In this document: positions 11,501 to 23,500 of the stretch, piece after piece
Numbering within the stretch: the stretch's first letter is position 1
Layout of the letters: each line of letters starts with the position of its first letter
Assembly (NCBI RefSeq): GCF_030247195.1
Contig: NC_080671.1
Coordinates: 85,310,370 to 85,374,369, forward strand
DNA length: 64,000 bases
From: Topomyia yanbarensis
Lineage: Eukaryota > Arthropoda > Insecta > Diptera > Culicidae
Direction of reading: 5' to 3'
Position numbers and translations under genes: made by a program
Notes under the pieces: generated by a model
The model's database searches: none
What the model was told of the DNA's origin: nothing
What the model saw: the letters and a program-made list of their open reading frames with translations, nothing else

Positions 11501-14500
11501 TAAATTTCCCAGTTTGTTGGCGGTTGCATGCGTAACCTGCATGATAGCAATCTATGCTTTCGTTGCGCAAAGACGAAAACTTTCCCAGCAACAAATTTAC
11601 GCGGATCGATGGAAAGCACAACGAAAATTTATTATTACGTTCGATCAAATCTTTGATTCATTTCCACATCACGTGATTCATTTCCACTCAGCCTATCCTA
11701 TTTTGAATCTGCTAATAGGTACATACTACAAAGCCTATTTATGAACGAATACACTGTCACTCGAAAAACCGTTGCAAAAACGCATCTAAGTCCATATATA
11801 AAATTGTTTTTGATATTAAAAGTTTCGATATATAATTAAGACCGCTGCAATGCGTACTTTAGGAAAGTTACAATAATGCCAAAATATAACTAGAAAGCTT
11901 GGTCTACAATATGAAATGTGATTATATTGTCTAAAACTGGTCCGGGTTTTTTACCACACGCAATCGAAAAGTTTTTACAATTTTTAAAAGCTGATCTTGT
12001 GCTATAAAGATTTAGTTCCAGATGTTAGTTCGGTCACGGTTTTCGGTGTTCTTTCTTCAGATCTTCTCAAATAAGTTTAATCGGATTCGATCACCTACTA
12101 CAAATGAAATAACCAAGAAGGTTTTTTTTCCATACGTTTATTTGACACGGCATTTGCAAAAGCTTTTTACGCCAGTTTCTTTTTTTTACATAGCACGTTA
12201 CAAAAATCCTTAAGACTAATTTTAACTATACTAGTAATTTGTCTAAAACTAACACTGAAATCACTTTATTGTTTGCTTTTTTCCTTACATTATTATATTT
12301 CATAATGATCTAGTATTTTTTGTATTTATTTAATTTTTTCTGTTATTGTCTAAATTTAAAAACTGAATATTCTAGGACACTTTAATTGGTGAATGATTAG
12401 CCTTGGATGAGAGTATGAGGAGATGAATTTAATTAAATTTTGACAGACGCTGTTTTTAGAAAATGATAGATAAGTTCCATGTATAGAGGATCGCGATACG
12501 CCAGGATGTCTCTAACAGGAACATGGATTGGTCTTCCTCGGACTTGTAAAGAATCTACTAATTGTGATCTGGCTTCACGATATTCAGTGCAGGACCAAAC
12601 AACATGCTCAATGTCATGGTAACCCTCTCCACAAGCACAATGATTACCCTCAGCGAGCCCAATACGACGGAGATGCGCATCTAAAGTATAATGATTGGAC
12701 ATGAGTCTTGACATCGCACGGATGAAGTCCCGACTTACATCCAATCCTTTGAACCATGCCTTCGTTGATACTTTAGGGATAATTGAGTGTAGCAATCGTC
12801 CCATATCTCCATTGTCCCAAGATGTTTGCCAACTAGCAAGTGTCCTCTGTCGAGAAGCGCTATAAAATTCATTGTAAGCGATGGGTCTTTCATATATTTC
12901 ACCATCTAGTGCACCAATCTTGGCTAAATTATCAGCTTTCTCATTTCCCGCAATAGAGCAATGGGCGGGGAGCCACACTAGGGTAAATTTATAACATTTT
13001 CTTGTTAGGTTACTCAGAGATTCTCGTATCTTCCCCAAAAAGAATGGATCTTGTGACATGTGATTGAAATACACTGTCATGAATCTGGTTTGGGGTTGGA
13101 GCTCAACAAGTCTTTCAAAATTTTCAATTACCAGTGGGTTCATAACCTCACATCGAATAAGTAAACGAGAGGAGAAATCCCAGAATCGGTCTTTTAAAGG
13201 AAGAACTCCCGCTAGTACTTCAAGACTCGTGGGAGTCGTATGGGTCGACTGCATGCAACCTAGGGCAATTCGTAAACAACGATACTGTATCCGTTCCAGT
13301 TTAATAATGTGAGTGTTCGCAGCTGAACGGAAACAGAAGCACCCATATTCCATTACTGAAAGTATTGTTGTTTGATACAATCTTATCATGTCACTTGGAT
13401 GAGAACCCCACCATGATCCAGTTATTGTTCGCAGAAAATTTATCCTTTGTTGGCATTTCGTTATTAGATATCTAATGTGGCCTCCCCATGTGCCTTTAGA
13501 ATCGAACCAAATTCCAAGGTATTTAAAAGTCAGGACTTGGGCTATCGTTCTACCAACCAACTGGAGCTGAAGCTGAGCCGGATCACGCTTCCTTGAGAAA
13601 ACGACCAACTCTGATTTCTCCGTAGAGAAATCGATCCCCGGTTTTAAAGCCCAAATTGATAAATTATCCAAGCTATCTTGCAATGGTCGTTGTAAATTTA
13701 TAGCTTTTGGTCCTGTGGCAGAAACCACCCCATCATCTGCAAGTTGTCTTAGAGTGCATGGGCTGACAATACAATTATCAATGTTATTCACGTAAAAATT
13801 ATAGAGAAGGGGGCTTAGACAAGAGCCTTGTGGGAGGCCCATGTAACTTATTCTGAGTGTCGCCAAATCGCCATATGAAAAATGCATGTGCTTTTCTGAC
13901 AATAAATTGTATAGATAATTATTTAATATCGGTGAAAGACCACATTGATGTAGCTTCTCCGAGAGAACATCAATGGAGACTGAGTCGAATGCTCCTTTTA
14001 TGTCTAAGAACACAGACGCCATTTGTTCTTTTTTTTGCGTAAGCGAGTTGGATTTCTGACGAAAGTAGCGCCAGGCAATCATTCGTTCCCTTTCCTCTCC
14101 GAAAACCAAACTGGGTATCTGAGAGCAAGCCGTTCGCCTCAACCCAATTGTCGAGACGTCGTAGGATAATTTTTTCCAACAATTTCCTGATGCAGGATAG
14201 CATTGCAATCGGTCGATACGAGTTATGATCGGAGGCTGGTTTTCCCGGTTTTGGAATGGCGATAACTCTCACTTGTCTCCAGTCACGCGGGATAATATTC
14301 TGCTCAAGAAACTTGTTGAATAAATTCAACAAGCGTCTTTTTGCTAGGTCAGGCAGATTCTTCACCAAGTTGAATTTAATTCTGTCTAGTCCCGGAGCAT
14401 TATTGTTGCATGAGAGGAGTGCAATTGAAAATTCCATCATTGTCAAAGGCGAATCTATGAAATCGTTACTTGTGGGAGCATCGCGAATGATTTTCTGCGC

Positions 14501-17500
14501 AGGAGCAGAATCTGGACAAATTTTCTTGGCAAAATTAAATATCCAACGATTCGAAAAATCTTCGCTTTCATTAGTCACGTTACGATTCCTCATTCTTCTG
14601 GCTGTGTTCCAAAGAGTACTCATTGATGTTTCTCTTGACAAGCCATTAATGAAGTGTCTCCAATAACTAGATTTTTTGGCACGACGTATACTGTCAAATT
14701 TGTTTTGCAAAATGAAATAATTTTCAAAGTTCTCACGTATACCCCCTTTCTGTTTCATAATTTCTTTGTAGGCAACTTGTTTAGCTTCATATGCATCAGA
14801 GCACTCTTTGTCCCACCAAGGATTAGGGGGCCGTCTATTTATTGTTATTCCAGGATTGCATTTCGTTTGGGCTTGTTCTGCTGCTTCAATAATTAAACCC
14901 GCTAGGAATTCATATTCTTCGGTAGGGGGTAGCTCTTCTGTCGAAGCAAGAGAAGTGGAAATTAATGTTTCGTATGTTTTCCAATCAATATTTCGTGTTA
15001 AGTCATAAGGAACATTGATTGAATTCGTAAGGCCTAATTCGCTGTTAATTGAAACAACGATTGGCAAATTATCGCTACCGTGAGGATCAGGTACAACCTT
15101 CCACGTGCAATCTAACCGAAGTGATGTCGAGCACAGAGATAGATCTAATGCACTTGGACGTGCAGGAGGTCTGGGGATGCGTGTTGTTTCGCCAGTATTT
15201 AAAACTGTCATATTAAATTCGTCACAAACATTGTATATCAAAGAGGATCGATTATCATTGTAGAGGGAACCCCACAATACTCCGTGCGAGTTGAAGTCTC
15301 CCAGTATCAGACGCGGAGCAGCCATGGATTCCACTACCTCGAAAATTTGACGTTGTCCAATTTGAACTTTGGGAGGTATATATATAGAAGCGATAGCCAT
15401 GTCTTTGCCTTTAATATTCGTTTGGACTGCTACAGCCTCAATGCCAGCAATCATGGGGATGGTAATTCTATAGAAAGAATAGCACTTTTTAATTTCTAGA
15501 AGCACTCCTCCATATGGGGTGTCTCGGTCTAGGCGAATAATGTTGAAATCATTTAAGTTGAAATTAATGTTTGAGGTAAGCCATGTTTCACATAGAGCAA
15601 AAGCATCGCATTTTAAATTATGCAGTAAAATTTTTAAAGAATCAATTTTTGGTATGATACTTCTGCAATTCCACTGTAAAACAGTGATGGAGTCTTTCAC
15701 CTTAGGAGTTGAATTAACCATTGAAGGATATAATTGCTGCAAGGATGGGCCATTGAGCAATCAGCTGCTCTAAAAATGTTCTAATTGTTGGGAGGAAAGC
15801 TGCAAGTATACTCTTTAGTGGTTCAGAAATATTGAATGCTTTAAAAATCCAATCAACAATTTCAGAAAATTTCAATAATCCTACCCCCGGCTGAGGCTCA
15901 GAGGAAGTCGAAATTTTATTATTTCCAGTAATGGTGTTCTGTTTGGATTGTACGTTCCCAAAACCGGGTGGAATTGATTTCGGTTTTGAATCGGAATTTT
16001 TCGGTTTTGGGCGCAGTTTATCTATTGGTGGAGAAATTTTAAGGCCCTTGCTTGGCAGCTTGGGAAAAGAAGACTGTTTTCTTTTTCTGGAATTTCCGGG
16101 TAAAACAAATGATGTACCTTCGCACGCTCCGTCGGAGTCAGACTGTTCCGAAAATAGAGATGTGTAAGTGGTTTCTAAGAAGATGGGTTTAGGGGTAGCA
16201 TTTTTCAACATTTCTGCATAGGAGCGCTTAGACCTCTCCTTCAAGGATCGTTTAATTTTATCCTCGCGCAATTTATAAATGGGGCATGCAACCAAGAAGG
16301 TTTGGTTCAATATGTTACATTTGATGGTGATTTGTTGTGCTTAAACTATACGTAAGAAATATATTTGTTTTATTATTACTCTAAATGAACTAAGAAAATA
16401 AATATTTTACATGAAGCAGTATAGTCCTACGTCCACAGTTCGTCCAACCCCATAGGGCTGCCCTTTGTAGTTTTTTGAATATTTTCAATGAATTTCAAAA
16501 AACGATCTTCCACAAATTGTAGCCTGCGTTATTGCGCAGTTCCCTGGACTCCGCACTTTCAAGGTGCGAGTGATCAAACTGCTACCAAAAACTGCGATCT
16601 GTCAAAACGCATGTATTTCAAGTGACCAGTCGAACTAACAAGTCTATAAGAATAGTAAGTTCCGGGTGGAATTAAATGCTGGAGTTGATACCATTTTAAA
16701 AATAAAGATAGCGGCGTCCGGTTACCACAAAGCAGTGAAAACTATCATTAATATGGGTATCATTTGAAAGGAGGTGGTCAGTGGAAAGCAAAAATTGGTT
16801 TTTGACGCCATTTGGAAAACCAAGATGGCTGCTTCCGGTTACCACAAAACAGTACAAACCATCTTGAACATGGGTGTCATTTGGAAGAGAGTGGTGAGTA
16901 GAAGTCCAAAATTGATTATTGATGCCATTTCGAAAACCAAGATGGCGATTTTCGGTTACCACGAAACATAAATATTGGCGCAATTTGAAAATTTGAACCG
17001 GAACCCGCCTTTTCGGTTTTCAAAATGGCGTCAATCATAAATTTCCGGCTGTTGTTGACCACCCGCTTTAGAATGACACCATTTTCTATGAAAGTTTTCA
17101 CTGTTTTGTGGTTACCTGATTCGCTATCTTGGTTTTTAAAATGGCGTCAAAATCAATTTCCGAGTTTTGCTGACCATCCCCTTTCAAATGACACCCATAT
17201 TGATGATAGTTTTCACTGTTTTTGTCAACCGGAAATCACCATTTTGGTTTTCAAAATGGCGTCAAATGTCGTCAAATGATTCCATCCGAAACCGGAACTG
17301 TAAAACCCTACGATTAAAAGAATTTCGAATTTCGTATAAATTTATGAACAGATGAAATTATGTTTACCTATGAAATCTTTATTGGAAAACTCCCTAAGAA
17401 ACAAAAATAAATAAATAAATTGTGTTAAAAAAAATTAATCTGAGTAGTCACATGCTGTGGATTGGCGCATCGTGTATTTTCTTTGTTGTGGTGTGTAATC

Positions 17501-20500
17501 GAGGAAATAGAGGGTCCGAATATACACTCATTTCGCACAAAAGTGCTGAGCGTCTTGGAAATATCTGTGTTTTCACCCCAACAAAGCTTTCCAAAACGCT
17601 TACCTGCTATTTTTCACTTTTATTTGTTACGTTAATCACGACTTTGCCATTATAATGTTTTTGCGAATATTTACGACAGTTAGAAAGTCTTACGATTTTC
17701 TGAGAAATCAAGGCGGTTCGAATTACCCCAACGGTCTTAATAGCCCCGGGTCCCCCAATAGTTAGTCCTATGTTCGGATATGTCAGGGCACTAAGGTAAG
17801 CCTATTATTGGACAGAAATGAAACAGGTATGGACTTTTATTCAATGAAAATGATATGATAAAGTATCACTTTACAGCTAAGATTTATTTCAGCCTACTAC
17901 GTTTTAACACACAATTTCAAAACCGAGAAATATTATAATAGTAATTAAGAAGATAACATAATATTTGAATACTAGACATATCTTCGCGGGCATTACTCTT
18001 GAATGCATCCGCAGCTATCAGTTTTAACGGTGCCTTGGCCAAAAATTAAAATAAAGAAGTTGAGTGATGTGAGCACTTATTCATCCTTCAATCTCCTTTG
18101 TTCAGACCTGTGAAGAATTGTTCTTACTTTATTATTTTTTGGAGAGGTTCATCAAAAGTTAAACTCGCAAGTAGTTCAAATCACCTGCGAGAAAGTCTAA
18201 AGCTCTCTACTGCATTGGATATGGAACTTTAATAAGTCTCTGAGTTTCAGTAGTCCAAACACAGTGTCGACTATGTAGGGATGACGGACAAAACGAAATC
18301 TCAATTGCGTTACTGCTGGACAGTTGCATATCAGATGATATGAGGTTCCGTAGTCAAATTCACAAAGATGACATGAAAATGACTTTGCGCACTAATTAGT
18401 TGCCATGTAACAATTGAGTTTGCAGTGGTCGGTTAAAGCACTGGACAGCATGCCGCAGTGGTGTTTTAAAAAATGTCAGAGGTTGTTTAAAATCACTGAG
18501 CACGGTTGTTCTAGAAATGCCTTTGTTTGGCGACACGTTTGAAGATTTTTCCAAAAATTGCTGTGCTCGAACGAAGCCCTCGACCGGATTTTGTCTCTTA
18601 TCCAACTTGTCTAAATTTGTAGGGCGGGTTCAGGCCAACAAAATCCGGGCGCCCAGACAAGGTAGATAGTGTTGACAATGCTTAGTTCTTCGATTTGGGT
18701 TCGGCAAGCGATCACTAGTTTGGACCGTGGTTTGTCCGAGCTAAGGGCCTTGATTGCAGCCTGACTATCGGAGCAGAAATGTATAACTTTGCCGGACACG
18801 CTCTGTTGAAGGCCGATTGTAACCTGCATATAATCGCAACGATTTCTGCTTGGAATACAATACAGTATCTCCCTAGCGAGTGAGACTGTTCCAATCTCAT
18901 TTCACGACAGTAGACACCAGCACCAGCACGTCCCTCTATCAAAGAACCGTCAGTGTAACAGACCACTTGGGTTTGTTCTTGTCTCTTCATATGGCCAGAA
19001 AATCACTCCTTTCGAAAGGGAATCTTCACATGGAATGTCCTGTAAGGGATATTACATGTGAGTGTATTATCGCTAGGAGTAAGAATATATTCACCCCATG
19101 TAACCATTTGTGACCACAGTCGTGTAGCAAGGTAACGTGGTTATTATTCGAAAGATCAGAAACCTACAGCTAGTATGCACATGACAATGCTTCTTGTTTG
19201 AGGTGAATGTGTAATAGTTTGATATTTAAAAGGGGCCTCAAGGGCAGCAGTAGGAGCTGTGGTGAAAGCATCATTCAAGCCATGATTCTTTGCTAATGGC
19301 ATCTATAAGATCTATATCTATATTGGGCGTACAATTGTTGTTTAAATCCAATAGATGTTACTCAATGTGAGCAGACCAGTTCAGTTTGGAATCCAATATT
19401 TGACTTGATCTGCACACAGTAACAATCAACGAACTGCAAGGGACGAACCTCGATTGTTATTCGCTTCTTCCATTGAACCATTGAAGTTTAATTTTATAAT
19501 TTAAGCTGTCGATACCACTGCTCGACAGCTCTTAATGTTTGTTGTATTAAGTCAAAGATAGTTCCGATCCAAAGTTCAGCAAACAGTATTTGGCAACCGT
19601 CAGCAAACCCGTAGGTTTGAAATCCAAGCCCATTAAGTTTCGCTGAGGACAGTCGCGAATACTCAATTTCCTTATGTCTGCCTGTCTAACTCTAAGTGAC
19701 GAGCGAAGAATGCGGTTACTAAGCATTGCGTTTATCCAACCCGAGCTACATGCAGATACCCTATGACCGCGCGTCGCTTCCAGAATAGACTGGAGGACCA
19801 GATTATTAAAAGCACATTCAATATCATGATATGCATGTTGCATTTTGTGCAGTGGATATTCAATTAACGTTCCTGATGTGATGATCGATTATTCGTTCCA
19901 AAGCTTTTAGAAGAAAAGAACTTAAGCTGATAGGCCTAAAACTCTTGGCTTCTTTATAGCTTGAGCGCCCCCCATTGGAAACAAATCTAACTATTATTTC
20001 TAGCAATGCTTTCGGTGTATACCTGGTAGCAAGACTGGAAAGCATAATCTTTTTCAAGACATGTTCGAAAATATCAAATCCCTTTTGCAGCAGCACAGGA
20101 AAGATTCCATCTTTTCCAGACGATTTGTATGGAACAAAGCTGCCAACTGCCCACTTGACCTATTCAGTGGTAACCAATGTACGTGCTAACACCCACTGGT
20201 CCGAATCACCAGAATAAGATCTGTGAACATTGCTCAGCTCTGGGTCGATTCAACCTAGAAGTGTGCATCGAAAAGAAAATTAAGAACATCTTTTTCATCC
20301 GTCATATAAACACCATCTCTGGTTTTTAAGGAGTTTCAGTTTCATTAGGAACCTGCCAATTTCCCAGCTCATGCGAAACTCTTTCAGAGCAAACCGTTAT
20401 GCCTAACACCTCTTCTCTTCCAGACCTCGCATAATACAGGAATTCTTGGTCTTATGCGAAAAGTCACCGTGTTGTGCCGAATAGTCACGTTTTGTTGATG

Positions 20501-23500
20501 TTGATTATTTCACGGGTACGCATCAACTGTAACCCTGAACCTTATGCTAGGGAGTTAGCAGTCGATTTGATACTACACCACCGGAACTAGATCAAAGGGC
20601 GGCACCTGCTCGTCATTATCTTCTGATGGATAAGAAACACGACAAATGGTCAAAATAGCAATTATCTTTACAGCTTTTGGAATTGGCAATATTTCAATTG
20701 CTTCTCGGGATCGTTAATTTTCCTTTAAATAAGCCAACCTACCAAATGACCGGAACTTAATTCTCGATACCAACAGCTCTCGCCAACATTTATCATTGAT
20801 AATTTTTCGTGCAGTTGAACTGGCGACGCAGGGCGATAGGCTAATTTTTCGTTGTTTTAAAATGAAGTGGAACGAAATGTTCGCAGTGTGGTTAGTGTCT
20901 AACTATTCAGCAGTTTCCGCTCTCAGCTGTTACAAGTGTGAAAATTGTTCGAAAACGGTAGATTTTACCAGTGTAATAGAATGCGCCACAGACTGTGCCA
21001 TATGGGAAAGTATGACTTTTTGTGAATAACTGGAAAAATGGCGTGCACTTGATTTGCTCAAACTGGACAATTTGTAGATGTTGAAGGCGGTGTCGATCGA
21101 GGCTGTAGTCCAGAGGATGGCGAGACGATAACCGAGTGCTCGAGTGGAATCTGTAACGACAATCGTGTGCCAGTTTGCCTGAAGTGCGCTACACTGTACG
21201 ATTGTAAATTGTCAAATTGTCCAATCGACGATGCATGCTATGTCGGTAGAACAGGTATGAATCCAAAGATACTAACGTACAATCATTGCCGAAGAGGGGT
21301 GGAAAAATAACTCAGTCCTTATATAGAATTATTGTGTATCCCCTAGGTCCACTTTAGGCTTAAGTTACTTGGATATTTTGCGTGAAGAAGAAATTGGAAC
21401 CTCGAGTTTCTTTACCAAAGTTTGTTAAGATTATTCTGGTTCTAGCGAAAGTTGAGCAGTTGCAAAGTATGTGTTTCCTCCACTTAATTGCATTTTGCAT
21501 TTGCATTAGGCACTATTTTGGATTTTTCCTAACTTGTTCAGATGCGGTCTGAGAGAGCAATGGTCTGTTAATAGGTCAGTGAAAACAAGTAGTCCAAGTT
21601 CAAGTAAGGCGAAGAATTCTTTATCTCTGAGCATTGAATAAACAGTTGCTAGTTACAATCGCTGAAAGGAGGGCCATTTAGCAGTAAACTACTTCGAAGT
21701 CGTTCGTACTGTAGCCAGAAAACCTAACAACAGACCTTTAATAGGATCAGTAATATTGAAAGTTTTTATTACACAGACCAATAAATCCGTGAGTTTGATA
21801 ACAAGGAACACTTGGGGTTTTTATGTTCCGGCAAGTGCTGGAAATAATCTGACCTTAATCCTCCGAGACCAGCAGCTACTTGCTTCGGATTGGTTGTAGT
21901 ACTTCCAAGAGATGTCACTTTTGGAGTCCCGTCAAGGACACCTTCCAAAGAAAGTTGAGGAGAGCAAACGTTCCTCCTCTTCGTATAACTTCCAGGTACT
22001 CTATAGTAAATGTTGCCTCTTGTGGGCAATCAGCCTCGCCATCGTTACGAGGCAATAAAACACAGAGATTCGTTAAGGATGGCGACGCAGCTTTCTTTAA
22101 CATTTCGGTGAAAGAACACTTGGAACGTCCCACAACGTTTCAGTTTATTTCCGTGTAGTTTGTACGCTGGACAAACCGAGAGATCATGCAGACTCTCTGC
22201 GCAGTATGAACACCTGGAGCCTAGCACATTAAATCTAGAAAAAAAGGTTTCACTATTTCTTCGTCCTCCAAAAGATTCGCTTTTTCTTCGCTTTCATTTT
22301 TACCATTAATTTGCGTTCTTCTAAAATTAAATTGCACGAGTTTTTTTTAGTGTGGCCCAACAGGAGCAGTAAAGTTTGATTCTCGGCTTCCTGCGAGAAT
22401 CATTCATCACAATTGCAAATGAGATGGGGTATATCACCCCCTAAAACACCGCTTAAGACCAGTAGCAGTGGGATATGATTCTGATGATATTGAGTGTACG
22501 GTTCAGATATACGGGCGTAGAGACTTCACGATCACATGAGTACGAAAGTCTATTTGTCCGCGCTAGAGGCAGTGTTGATAAGATTATAAGTGCTATTGCG
22601 CCCACGCAATCATCCAAGCATTTTTGTGATTGTGTAATTTTGGGCGTGTATGATCACGATTTCCTATTTGACTTTGTATATCATCGTGAAGGGCTCGAGC
22701 GTTTGTATGTTAACGTGTTCGATCGCGTGTGCTAGCGCTTACGGAACTTCGTGCGTATGAATTCGATTTTATAACTATGTGACCATTTGCATATTCACAT
22801 GTGTTTTTAATGATCGTGCGGACCGTTAATCTGATATTTAGTTTTAAGTGAACTCCTCTGTATCACTAGAGTGTATCTCAGCGTAATTTTTTTTCTTTTT
22901 TTATTAGCTTCGGCTAACTGAAGGCCTGTACCCAGGCTGCTAGGACCGAAAGTAGGGACTCCGGATGCAAAACGATTCATGGTTGTGCGAACACGGGTGT
23001 TTGTAGGTTCGTGCTTGCTACCGCATTTATATGTTTATAAATGTTAGAACGTCTATTTTATCATCGGGAAGTTTACATGTTTGCGAGATCGCGGGCCTAG
23101 GTGTGCGAGTAAGGATTCGAGCGATTGTATGTTAACGTGATTAATTGCGTGAGCATTTGTATGTGGTGTTTGCTAGTGTGTAGCTTGATTTTGTGTATAA
23201 ATTCGATTGTATTACCGTGTTGTCATTGACATATTCGGATTCTTGAATGTTTGCGTGGACCGCGAGCCTGATATTTAATTTTGAGTTTACAGCTCAGATG
23301 TTAGAACTGAAGGCATGAACCTAGGGTGTTAGTACTAAGGGTAGGGTCCTCCGGACGTGACCGATTAGTGTTCGCATGGGAACGGATGTTGGTATAATCG
23401 CACTTGAGACGGCATTGACAATTAAGTGTTAACATTCTACCGAGGCGATTACGGACGTACATTACATAATCGCGTGCGCGTTTCTATATTAACGTATTTG

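Larger units (their letters stand above)
12240..16318 (-). mobile_element. I-like non-LTR retrotransposon, 5'-truncated
   Basis: Read on the minus strand: the end of ORF1, then ORF2 with endonuclease, reverse transcriptase and a damaged RNase H, then an AT-rich 3' region. The endonuclease + RT + RNase H order, and an ORF1 overlapping ORF2, fit the I group of non-LTR elements known from mosquitoes. The 5' part of ORF1 is missing beyond about 16318. It lies between cassettes 2 and 3, antisense to the host gene. Few lesions suggest a young insertion. Confidence 0.85.

Noticed and set aside
16700..17355. Frames over the ~117-bp repeats
   Set aside because: They change with repeat units and orientation; the region is non-coding.
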